From Candidatus Fimadaptatus faecigallinarum (lineage in GTDB: Bacteria > Bacillota > Clostridia > Christensenellales > Aristaeellaceae), in NCBI GenBank assembly GCA_018714445.1, contig DVNK01000041.1:1-64000 (forward strand): 64,000 nucleotides of DNA. The letters run 5' to 3'. The notes beneath the pieces are model-generated. The model searched no databases and was not told the origin of the DNA. It saw nothing but the letters and a program-made list of their open reading frames with translations. Position numbers and translations under genes: made by a program. Of the stretch, positions 38,726-46,310 are shown piece after piece (within the stretch, counting starts at the first letter, position 1; each line of letters opens with the position of its first letter).

Positions 38726-39523
38726 ATGGGCAAGAGCATAGTGATAGTGTCGGGACGCGGAGGCGCCGGCAAGACGGCCGTGACTGCGCATCTGGGCACA
38801 GCGCTGGCGCGGCGCGGGCAGAACGTGCTGCTGGTTGACGCCGACGTCGGCATGCGCAGCCTTGACCTGGCGTTGGGGCTGGAGAGCCGGGCGGTGTTTG
38901 ACCTTATGGATGTAGTGGACGGCTGCGCGCTGGGACAGGCCATAGTGCATGACGGCGCGCGGCCGGGGCTGGCGCTGCTGGCCGGCGCGCAGCTGCGCGA
39001 CAGCGCTGAGTTGACGCCCGAGGTTATGCGCGAGCTGATCGACCGCGCGCGCGACATGTTTGACTGGGTGCTGATCGACGCGCCGGCCGGGGCCGGGCAT
39101 GGAGTTCAGTGCGCGTGTGCGGGCGCGCAGTCGGCGCTGATCGTGCTGGAGCCGGATGCGCCGGGCGTGCGTTCAGCGCAGCGGCTGGCGGGGCTGCTGG
39201 CCGGATATGGCGTTGCGTCGGCGCGGCTGGTGCTCAACCGAGTGCGGCCGGGACTGGCGCGCGCAGGGCTGGAGGTAAGGCCGGATGCGGTGCGCGATGC
39301 GCTGGAGCTGGATGTGCTGGCGCTGTTGCCTGAGTCGACTGAGGTGCGGCGCGCAACGCTGAGCGGCGTACCGCTGGACGCGCGCGGAACCGCCGGACGC
39401 GAGTTTGACGCGTTGGCGCGCCGGTTGCTGGGCGAAGCGCCGCCGCCCGAGCTGGAACATGGCACGCGGCTGGGACGCGGGCTGGGCGCGCTGCGCGGCG
39501 CTGTCCGGCCGCATACTACGTAG
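38726..39523 (+). CDS. MinD/ParA-like P-loop ATPase
   Basis: A 265-residue MinD-like ATPase: SIVIVSGRGGAGKTAVTAHLG, VLLVDADVGMRSLDLALGL, WVLIDAPAG, and a C-terminal ARRLLGE helix. Context (mreCD-pbp2 before, rodA after) matches minD in Clostridia, where it places the division site. Two oddities: the signature lysine of the deviant Walker A (KGGXGKT) is Arg here (GRGGAGKT), and no minC lies upstream. The protein also ends in an Arg/Gly/Leu tail without an evident amphipathic membrane-targeting helix of the usual Lys-rich kind. Confidence 0.85.
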   Translation: MGKSIVIVSGRGGAGKTAVTAHLGTALARRGQNVLLVDADVGMRSLDLALGLESRAVFDLMDVVDGCALGQAIVHDGARPGLALLAGAQLRDSAELTPEVMRELIDRARDMFDWVLIDAPAGAGHGVQCACAGAQSALIVLEPDAPGVRSAQRLAGLLAGYGVASARLVLNRVRPGLARAGLEVRPDAVRDALELDVLALLPESTEVRRATLSGVPLDARGTAGREFDALARRLLGEAPPPELEHGTRLGRGLGALRGAVRPHTT

Positions 39524-39553
39524 GGCGTTTTGCCCGGGCAAGGAGCATTACCA

Positions 39554-40798
39554 ATGGGAGCCAAACGATCAAAGACGATGTTCATAAAGCCGCGCGCGCG
39601 CATGTTCCGGTATTTCGACTGGACGCTGCTTTTGTGTATGCTGGCGCTGATTGCAATAGGCATAATGTCGATAGCCGAAGCCACTGCGACGCCGGTCACC
39701 GACGAGAACGCGTCGCTGCTGGACATACTCAGCCAACAGTCGCTGTACTATCCGCGTTTGCAGCTGATATGGGCGCTGGTGGGGCTGGTGTTGACGGGCG
39801 TGGTGCTGACGGTCAACTACAAGTTCATAGCGTCCAAGACCAACTGGATATACTGGCTCAATATAGCTATGCTGGTGTTCGTGCTGCTGGGCGAGCGCGG
39901 GCGCGGCAACATGGCGGGCTGGTTCCGGGTGGGTTCGCGCACGATACAGCCCTCTGAGATAGCCAAGCTGGCCATAATACTGGGCCTTGCGCGGCGGCTG
40001 GCGCTGCTGGACAAGCCTGTATCCACGGTGCGCGAGCTGGGCTCGCTGATACTTTATATCAGCATACCGCTGGTATTGATCTGTGCGCAGCCCGACGTGG
40101 GCACGGCTTTGGTGTACGTGTTCATATTTGGGTTCATGCTGTTCATGTCGGGCATAAAGCTCAAGCTGTTTTCGGGGCTGGTGGGACTGGGCATAATCGG
40201 CATAATCGTGGCGGGCCTGGTCATGATGCAGTCGGGCGGCTTCCGACTGGAGCGCATACTGGTGTTCCTGGGTTCGGAGAACGTGTCGAGCGATGCCGCG
40301 ACGCAGACCACCAACGCCAAGATGGCTGTGGGTTCGGGCCAGCTGCTGGGCAAGGGACTGTTCAAGTCGGGTTCGATGAGTCAGCTGGGCTATATACCGG
40401 ACGACCATACCGACTTTCTGTATGCGATTACGTGTGAAACGTTTGGGTTTGTCGGCGGGATTACGGTCATCGTGTTGTACTTTATAATGCTCATGCGCAT
40501 GTTGTCGCTGAGCCGCAAGATAGAGGACAAGTTTGCCAGCATGGTGATAGTGGGCGTCATGGCGATGCTGCTGTTCCACGTGTTTGAGAACGTGGGCATG
40601 GTTGTGGGCCTGATGCCGGTCACGGGCATACCGCTGCCGTTCATGAGCTATGGCGGATCGAACCTGTTGACCAACATGACCAGTGTTGCGATAGTGCTAA
40701 ATGTATCGATGGTATGCCGCTACCGACAGGAGCTGCGCCGGCGCAAGCAGGAGCGCGCCGCGCTCAAATACGCTGAGACCGAAAAGCAGTCGGCCTGA
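39554..40798 (+). CDS. rodA: RodA/FtsW family peptidoglycan glycosyltransferase
   Basis: A 414-residue SEDS protein with about ten transmembrane helices. Family blocks: GWFRVGSRTIQPSEIAKLAIIL, CAQPDVGTALVY with the catalytic Asp region, and near the end PVTGIPLPFMSYGGSNLLTNM. It polymerises lipid II into glycan strands with PBP2 as its partner. AAGGAG at 39540-39545 supports the ATG at 39554. Gene order favours RodA over FtsW or SpoVE. Confidence 0.94.
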   Translation: MGAKRSKTMFIKPRARMFRYFDWTLLLCMLALIAIGIMSIAEATATPVTDENASLLDILSQQSLYYPRLQLIWALVGLVLTGVVLTVNYKFIASKTNWIYWLNIAMLVFVLLGERGRGNMAGWFRVGSRTIQPSEIAKLAIILGLARRLALLDKPVSTVRELGSLILYISIPLVLICAQPDVGTALVYVFIFGFMLFMSGIKLKLFSGLVGLGIIGIIVAGLVMMQSGGFRLERILVFLGSENVSSDAATQTTNAKMAVGSGQLLGKGLFKSGSMSQLGYIPDDHTDFLYAITCETFGFVGGITVIVLYFIMLMRMLSLSRKIEDKFASMVIVGVMAMLLFHVFENVGMVVGLMPVTGIPLPFMSYGGSNLLTNMTSVAIVLNVSMVCRYRQELRRRKQERAALKYAETEKQSA

Positions 40799-40836
40799 CC
40801 TGCGTGGCATGTGCGTCATATCTTCAAGATAGCAAT

Positions 40837-40880
40837 GCCGGAACGCGCCGTGAAGCGGTTGAATCATTTCGCGTTCCGGC
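40837..40880 (+). terminator. Hairpin between rodA and spoIVFA
   Basis: A perfect 11-bp stem, GCCGGAACGCG (40837-40847) with CGCGTTCCGGC (40870-40880), with a small inner CCG/CGG helix. The tail is AT-rich (TCATATTATC) but lacks a T-run, so it may be a weak terminator or an attenuator that separates growth and sporulation genes. Confidence 0.5.
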
Positions 40881-40908
40881 TCATATTATCTCTGCGAGGA
40901 GTGATAAT

Positions 40909-41913
40909 ATGGCTATCGAACGCAACGGCGATACGGTAATCAGGGTGTACACCTCCAATATGCCGCCCAGCGACGCGCCCGACGAGGCGCAGTACGTGCG
41001 GCGTGCAGGCCGTGCGCAGGCCGGAACGCGCCGCGTGCCGGTGGGGCGCGTGGCCGGGTTCAAGGCGGCGCTGCGGCGAATGCGGCGTCAGACGCAGACC
41101 GTGGCCCAGACATCCGCCGCGTCCGAAGAGGCGCGCGCATGGGTGGGCGTGCATGGCGGCCAGAGCGGTGCGGGCGACACCAAGGTCTGGGTAAAGCCCA
41201 GGCCGCGACACGAAGCGCCGAGGTCAACGCCGGATACAGACAAGGCCGACGTCGCGAGCGTGCGCAGACATGCGCTCAAGCGGCGCCTGAGCGTGCGCCA
41301 CGGCGCGAGCCGGCGCGGGACCGCGGGCCGGCAGGGCATGAGTAGACAGGGTGCGGGCCGGCTGGCGCGGGAAGCGCTGGTGGTGTGTGCGGTGCTGATG
41401 TGCGTGGCGTCGCTGAAGGTTTTGCCGTTTGGCTGGGCGCAGCAGGCCACGTCGGTTATGGCCAGCGCGGTCAATATGAGCGTTGACCTGGATAAGACGC
41501 TGGGCCAGTTGCAGTTTGTGCGCGAGGTCATACCCGATAGTGCGATGGTGTTCTTCAGCGGCGAGAGCGGTTACAGCGCGCCGTTTGAGGGCGAGATAAC
41601 CCATTCGTTCAGCGAAGACCAGCCGTGGCTGGAGTATCTGGGCGACAGTCAGGCGGTCAACTGCGTGCGCGCGGGCAAGGTGACGCAGCTCGAACAGGGC
41701 ACGGCGGGCGACTGGGCGGTGCGCGTCGATCACGGCGACGGGCTTGAGAGCATTTACGCATTTCTGAGCGAAGTCAACGTGCGCGAGGGCGACAGCGTTG
41801 CGGGTGCGCAGCAGTTGGGTCGCGCCGATGGACAGAGCGGCGCGCGGATATACTTTGAGATGCGGCTGAATGGCGAACCGGTCGATCCGACGACGTATCT
41901 GGGTGCGGACTGA
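40909..41913 (+). CDS. spoIVFA: SpoIVFA-like protein with degenerate M23 domain
   Basis: A 334-residue protein: a cytoplasmic, very Arg-rich N terminus of about 150 residues, one transmembrane helix (about 155-178), and a C-terminal M23-like domain (APFEGEITHSFSEDQPWLEYLG, then RVDHGDGLESIYAFL) lacking the full HX3D/HXH zinc set. This and the M50 protease gene that overlaps its stop identify it as SpoIVFA, which holds SpoIVFB inactive in the outer forespore membrane until the SpoIVB signal. The normal protein is about 260 residues, so the N terminus is extended. GAGGAG precedes the ATG. Confidence 0.85.
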   Translation: MAIERNGDTVIRVYTSNMPPSDAPDEAQYVRRAGRAQAGTRRVPVGRVAGFKAALRRMRRQTQTVAQTSAASEEARAWVGVHGGQSGAGDTKVWVKPRPRHEAPRSTPDTDKADVASVRRHALKRRLSVRHGASRRGTAGRQGMSRQGAGRLAREALVVCAVLMCVASLKVLPFGWAQQATSVMASAVNMSVDLDKTLGQLQFVREVIPDSAMVFFSGESGYSAPFEGEITHSFSEDQPWLEYLGDSQAVNCVRAGKVTQLEQGTAGDWAVRVDHGDGLESIYAFLSEVNVREGDSVAGAQQLGRADGQSGARIYFEMRLNGEPVDPTTYLGAD

Positions 41914-43436
41914 TGGCACGCGGGTTAGTGAGTGCGTTCAGGGCGTTCTTTAAGCGCGAATTCGCGCCGATAGACTATGGAGACGCTGAAGATGCCGGCG
42001 CTGAGGTACACGAGTACGATTTGACAAGCGAACGGCTGGCACGGCTGGATGCGGCTGAAGCCGGCGTCGCGCTGGTACAGCCCGATAGATCTACGGCCGG
42101 CGCGGTGCGGCGCGGCGAGGCAGAGGCCAACGCATGCGTTCCAATTGCGGGCAATGCCGGCAGGCCGGTGCGCTCTGGCGGCGGCCGATTGGCGCAAGGT
42201 GCAAACGCCTCGGATGCGTATAACTCCGGCAATCAGGTCGTGCGCTCTGGCGGCGGCCGATCAGCGCAAAGCGCAAACGCCTCGGATGCGTATAACTCCA
42301 GCAATCAGGTCGTGGGCTCTGGCGGCGCTCGATCAGCGCAAGGTGCAAACGCCTCGGATGCGTATAACTCCAGCAATCAGGTCATGCGCTCTGGCGGCGC
42401 TCGATCAGCGCAAGGCGCAGAGGCCTCGGCATATACTACCAGCGGGCAGTATGTGCGTTCCGCAGACCGCCATACGGCCCGGGCCGCAGCCGACGGCCGC
42501 AAATCGACCTCGACAGGGACGAGGCAGGACAATGCGTCCAGCGCGAAGCATGTTCGTGAACGCGTACCGCTGATAGCCCGGGGCAGCTTTGTGTCGGTAC
42601 ATCCGGCGCTCCTGGGGCTGGTAGTGCTGGCGCTGTTGCTCGGGCAGGGGCAGCTGATGGCGCTGACGGTTGCGGCGCTGGCGGTGCACGAGTTGGCGCA
42701 TATTGCGTGTGCGCGCGCGCTGGGCGTGCCGCTTAACCGGCTCAGACTGACGCCGCTGGGCGCGGCGCTGGAACTCGATCCGAGGCTCATGACGCCCAGA
42801 CAGGAGGCGCTTATCGCCGGCGCAGGGCCGTTGGCCAGCGTGATTACGGTGGGCGTGCTGTGCCTGTTGATGGGGCATGGACTGAATGATGCGCTGCTGC
42901 GCGATGCGGCGGGCATAGCGCTGGCTCTGGCGCTGTTCAACCTGATGCCGGCATCGCCTCTGGATGGAGGGCGACTGCTGCACGCGTATGCGCGCGGGCG
43001 GCTGGGTGAGCGGCGGGCTGGCGACGTGTGCGGCGCGCTGGGCATGGGATTGGCGGTACTGCTGATGGTGGGCGTGCTGCTCAGTGCATTTAGCGGGGTT
43101 ATACCGCTTATGCTCATGGCGGCGTCAATCAGCATGTTTACGCTGGCGGCGGGCGAGTTCCTGGGCGATGCGCAGACCGCATGGCAGCTGGCGTGGCGCC
43201 ACTGCGACGAACTGGGGCGGGGCGCGTGTCTGCCGGTGCGCGTGATCGCGGTTGACGGGAGCACGCCGGCACGTGCGCTGCTGGGCAAGTTGCGGCGTGG
43301 TGCGACGACTGTGTTCCGCGTGACTGACGACCGGATGCGCTGCCTGGGCGAGATCGGCGAGGCTGAACTGATATCGCGCTGCGTGGATTCGCCGGATGTG
43401 GAAATTCGACGGCTGGTGGCGACACCGGGCCGATGA
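41913..43436 (+). CDS. spoIVFB: SpoIVFB-like M50 site-2 protease with repeat-bearing N terminus
   Basis: A 507-residue protein. From about residue 220 it is an S2P-type intramembrane zinc protease: VHELAHIACARALGVPLNRLRLTPLGAALEL (HEXXH), then a long-range MPASPLDGGRLLHAY motif (NPXDG with Ser for Asn), multiple membrane helices, and a CBS-like C-terminal domain. SpoIVFB cleaves pro-sigmaK in the mother cell. Unusually the first 210 residues are an added cytoplasmic region containing four 24-residue repeats. The ATG overlaps the spoIVFA stop (TGATG). Bacillus SpoIVFB is under 300 residues. Confidence 0.88.
   Translation: MARGLVSAFRAFFKREFAPIDYGDAEDAGAEVHEYDLTSERLARLDAAEAGVALVQPDRSTAGAVRRGEAEANACVPIAGNAGRPVRSGGGRLAQGANASDAYNSGNQVVRSGGGRSAQSANASDAYNSSNQVVGSGGARSAQGANASDAYNSSNQVMRSGGARSAQGAEASAYTTSGQYVRSADRHTARAAADGRKSTSTGTRQDNASSAKHVRERVPLIARGSFVSVHPALLGLVVLALLLGQGQLMALTVAALAVHELAHIACARALGVPLNRLRLTPLGAALELDPRLMTPRQEALIAGAGPLASVITVGVLCLLMGHGLNDALLRDAAGIALALALFNLMPASPLDGGRLLHAYARGRLGERRAGDVCGALGMGLAVLLMVGVLLSAFSGVIPLMLMAASISMFTLAAGEFLGDAQTAWQLAWRHCDELGRGACLPVRVIAVDGSTPARALLGKLRRGATTVFRVTDDRMRCLGEIGEAELISRCVDSPDVEIRRLVATPGR
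42170..42457 (+). repeat. 72-bp coding repeat in spoIVFB, four units
   Basis: Units begin at 42170, 42242, 42314 and 42386. The first three are nearly identical and the fourth is diverged at its end. Each encodes 24 residues of the form RSGGGRSAQSANASDAYNSS-NQ.., a flexible polar sequence. Confidence 0.95.
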
Positions 43437-43473
43437 CTGGAGGCGGGCCGCATATGCGGCCCCGGATGATGTT

Positions 43474-44697
43474 ATGCATAGTATACAACAGATACTCGAC
43501 CGATTCGAGGCGGTGTGCCTCAACTGGAACCTGGGCATGCGGGTGATATCACCTGATGGCAAGCTGTTGGGCGGCGCGAACACCTGCGCATTGTGCGAAA
43601 GGTGCAGTGCGCGGCGCGACTGCCGGGATGCGCTGTATGCGGGCAATATAAGTGCGCAACTGGGCATATCGTATATACATAGGTGCATGTTGGGTGGGGT
43701 GCTGTTTTCGGGCACGCTGGTCGAGGGCGACAGCGTGCGCGCGCACATAGTGCTGGGGCCGTCGCGGATGTGGGAGTGGGACGACTACGCGCGCGAAGAG
43801 CTGCATGAGAACTGCGCACAGCACCCCGAACTTGTGCGCGACATGACCATGAGTCAGGCTGAGGCGGCGTTCAGCGCGCTGCCGGAGCTGAACTGCAAGC
43901 AGGCGCGCGACATTTGCCAGTTGTTGTTTGACATCTGTGCGGCGATATCATGTGAGGAAAACTACCTGTCGCGGCAGCGCGACACGTATAACCAGCAGGC
44001 AGAGCTGTTCGGCGTGGTCGAGAGCGAAAAGAGCAATGCCGCGCCGGGCGGCTATCCGCTGAACATCGAACAGGAGTTGCTCAGGCGGGTGCGCGTGGGC
44101 GACAGGCAGGGTGCGCGCGCGATACTCAATGAATTGCTGGGGCATATACTATACGATACCGGATGCAATATAGAGATAATGAAGGCGCGCTCGCTGGAAC
44201 TGGTGGTCATGATATCGCGGGCGGCGGTTGAGGGCGGTGCGGAGCTGAACCGGCTGCTGGGCATGAACTACAACTTTATAAGCGAACTGAGCGGATTCGA
44301 GGCGTTTGACGAGATCTGCCTGTGGCTTATAAAGGTGCTGGACAAGTTTATGGACACGGTGTACAGCACGCGCGCCACGCCCAACATGCTGTTGCTGCGG
44401 GGAGCGGTCAGCTTTATACGCGAGAACTATGCGCGCAACATAGTGTTGGACGAAGTGGCGGCCAGCGTACATATCAGCCCATATTATCTGAGCCATCTGT
44501 TTCGGGAAGAGCTGGGCATAACGTTTATCGAATACCTGACGCGCACGCGCGTAGAGCGCGCCAAGCAGCTGCTCAGCGCGGGAGGCATGAGCGTAAGCGA
44601 TGTAGCGCGGGAAGTGGGCTATGACGATGCGGGGTATTTTTCGCGAGTGTTCAAGAAGCTGACCGGACGCACGCCGGCGGCATATAGAAAGCCATAG
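43474..44697 (+). CDS. AraC family regulator with PocR-like sensor domain
   Basis: A 407-residue protein. The N-terminal half has a cysteine cluster (NTCALCERCSARRDC, about residues 30-45) and GGVLFSGTLVEGD-type sequence, resembling the PocR sensory domain that binds small molecules in propanediol/B12-linked regulators. The C-terminal 100 residues are an AraC DNA-binding domain (AASVHISPYYLSHLFREELG, then DVAREVGYDDAGYFSRVFKKLTG). The ATG at 43474 is chosen where similarity begins; its ribosome-binding site is weak. Its target may include the cobalamin-binding gene 3 kb away, but nothing in the sequence proves this. Confidence 0.85.
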   Translation: MHSIQQILDRFEAVCLNWNLGMRVISPDGKLLGGANTCALCERCSARRDCRDALYAGNISAQLGISYIHRCMLGGVLFSGTLVEGDSVRAHIVLGPSRMWEWDDYAREELHENCAQHPELVRDMTMSQAEAAFSALPELNCKQARDICQLLFDICAAISCEENYLSRQRDTYNQQAELFGVVESEKSNAAPGGYPLNIEQELLRRVRVGDRQGARAILNELLGHILYDTGCNIEIMKARSLELVVMISRAAVEGGAELNRLLGMNYNFISELSGFEAFDEICLWLIKVLDKFMDTVYSTRATPNMLLLRGAVSFIRENYARNIVLDEVAASVHISPYYLSHLFREELGITFIEYLTRTRVERAKQLLSAGGMSVSDVAREVGYDDAGYFSRVFKKLTGRTPAAYRKP

Positions 44698-44790
44698 CAA
44701 AGTCCGGAACGCCTTACAAGAGCATGCCGCAGTGTGTGCTGCCGGCGCTTCACTCTCAGTTAGCGGCCGCATGACAGGCGCTTCACGCAG

Positions 44791-45350
44791 GTATGCAAGT
44801 GACGCAGAAAAGCAATGACCCAACCCGAGCGCGCCGCGCATGTGGTTGGGTCATTTGGGTGTGCGCGCAGTGTAACAGGCACGATGGAAAGCCGCCGCGC
44901 AAAATCCGGTGCACGTCTGAGCAAATGCTGATGGGCATTTGAGCGACCGGCCAGAGGGCATCCAAAGGCATCTGTCGCCGGCAATATCGATATTAATGTC
45001 ATATCGGAAAATTGGCATGGCTTGAGCCAACAAGTATGCAAGTGACACAGAAAAGCAATGACCCAACCGGAGCGCGCCGCGCATGTAGTTGGGTCATTTT
45101 GGTGTGCGCGCAGTGTAGCAGGCACGATGGAAAGCCGCCGCGCAAAATCCGGTGCAAAGTCTGAACGAATACAGACTTGCATTTGAGCGACCGGCCAGAG
45201 GGCATCCAAAGGCATCTGTCGCCGGCAATATCGATATAAAACGTCATGTCAGAGATCGGCGTGTGTTAATGCAACTAGTACGCGAATGGCACAGCAAAGC
45301 GCCCCAACCCGGGCGCACTGCGCATTGGGTTGGATCGCATATGGCGTGCG
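44791..45350. repeat. 243-bp direct repeat, two full copies and a diverged third
   Basis: Copies start at 44791, 45034 and 45278 with GTATGCAAGTGAC (the third is GTACGCGAATGGC). Copy 1 and copy 2 are nearly identical over most of their length. Each has a strong hairpin with AATGACCCAAC on the left arm: 44814-44825 with 44844-44855, 45057-45067 with 45088-45098; copy 3 has a shifted CCAACCC/GGGTTGG stem (45304-45310 with 45327-45333). A second hairpin lies at 44922-44941 in copy 1 and at 45157-45178 in copy 2. The + strand hairpin in copy 1 may also stop transcription of the preceding AraC gene. Confidence 0.92.
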
Positions 45351-45381
45351 AACAGTATCTACTGGTACAATCAGATACCGC

Positions 45382-45975
45382 TTAATGTTGCGGCGCGCCG
45401 TGCGCGGCCAGGAACCCCGCGCCCCGTGCGATTATCTGTACGGCCATTGTGGCCATGTCGTCTACGCTTATCAACATGCCCTCGCTCATCCAGCGCTCAA
45501 GCAGACCGATGCAGCCGCCGCTTACAAATGAGTAGTAATACTCCAGCTCGCGCGGCGTTGCGTCCGGGTACAGCCTGCGATACATGTCCATGTAGTGTTC
45601 GCGTCCAATGCTTATCAGCCTTGCCGCGAAGTCGCGGTCGCCATGCGGGCCTAGCGTGAACGCGCAGATATCGGCGTTGTCCTTGAGACAGCGGAATATG
45701 CCGGCAGTTATGCTGTGCAGCGCGGATTCATTCTCGCAGTCGTTGAGCAGCGGCTGCAGGGAACTGTTCAGCTCGTGCAGCATGTCGGATTCTATGCTGT
45801 CCAACAGCTGGTATATGTCGGTGTAGTGGCTGTAAAACGTGCCGCGGTTAATGCCTGCCGCCAGGCAGAGCTCCTTTACCGATATGCGCTGCGGGGGTTT
45901 CTGGCGCAGCAGCTCGGCCAGCGCGCGGCGTATCAGCAGCTGTGTGACGCGCGTCCGGTGATCGACGGGCTTCAT
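45382..45975 (-). CDS. TetR/AcrR family transcriptional regulator
   Basis: A 197-residue protein with an N-terminal helix-turn-helix (TQLLIRRALAELLRQKPPQRISVKELCLAAGINRGTFYSHY, residues about 9-50) and a C-terminal domain of the DhaS-like TetR_C type (FVSGGCIGLLERWMSEGM near the end). GGAGGT precedes the ATG at 45975; the frame continues upstream without start signals. It is transcribed away from the SDR gene, with overlapping promoters and a repeat-bearing operator-like site between, so it probably controls itself and that gene. Confidence 0.88.
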   Translation of the reverse strand: MKPVDHRTRVTQLLIRRALAELLRQKPPQRISVKELCLAAGINRGTFYSHYTDIYQLLDSIESDMLHELNSSLQPLLNDCENESALHSITAGIFRCLKDNADICAFTLGPHGDRDFAARLISIGREHYMDMYRRLYPDATPRELEYYYSFVSGGCIGLLERWMSEGMLISVDDMATMAVQIIARGAGFLAAHGAPQH

Positions 45976-46012
45976 TGACGTTCTACCTCCGTTGTGATTT
46001 CTTTTTGAAACC

Positions 46013-46065
46013 GCACAAAATATGTACGATATGTCTATTAACTGACATCGTGCAAATATCTGTAC
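46013..46065. promoter_or_regulatory. Operator-like repeats between the TetR and SDR genes
   Basis: A direct repeat, GCACAAAATATGTAC (46013-46027) and GTGCAAATATCTGTAC (46050-46065), flanks an inverted repeat, ACGATATGTC (46026-46035) with GACATCGT (46044-46051). The site lies downstream of the TetR promoter and directly upstream of the SDR -35 box. Confidence 0.55.
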
Positions 46066-46066
46066 A

Positions 46067-46116
46067 TTGCGTTTGCAATACATGCCAATTATAATACAGC
46101 CATACGGACAAATCAA
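46067..46116. promoter_or_regulatory. Overlapping divergent promoters, TetR and SDR genes
   Basis: Toward the SDR gene: TTGCGT (46067-46072), 17 bases, TATAAT (46090-46095). Toward the TetR gene on the minus strand: TTGATT (46111-46116), 17 bases, TATAAT (46088-46093). The two -10 boxes share most of their bases, so the polymerases would compete. Confidence 0.7.
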
Positions 46117-46310
46117 CCCTGCGTTCAGCGGGCAGTAGTACAATTCAGTGAGCTGGTTAAAGACGCGCTGTGCACATAAGAAACAGGTACTGCGGAGAAG
46201 TATTAAGTATATGCGGCTCCAGTGCTCCAGGCGTACCGTCGTACAGAACTGTTATTGGGCAAACGCTGTCGAACTGACGCTGAGCTCGATACGAACATGG
46301 AGGCGACGGC

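Noticed and set aside
37138-39057. A 639-residue open frame opposite pbp2 and minD
   Set aside because: Antisense shadow that spans two genes; composition rich in Arg, Tyr and Val with no domain.
44760-45215. Minus-strand open frame through the 243-bp repeats
   Set aside because: It simply follows the repeat unit twice, has no start signals, and the paired hairpin arms make coding unlikely.
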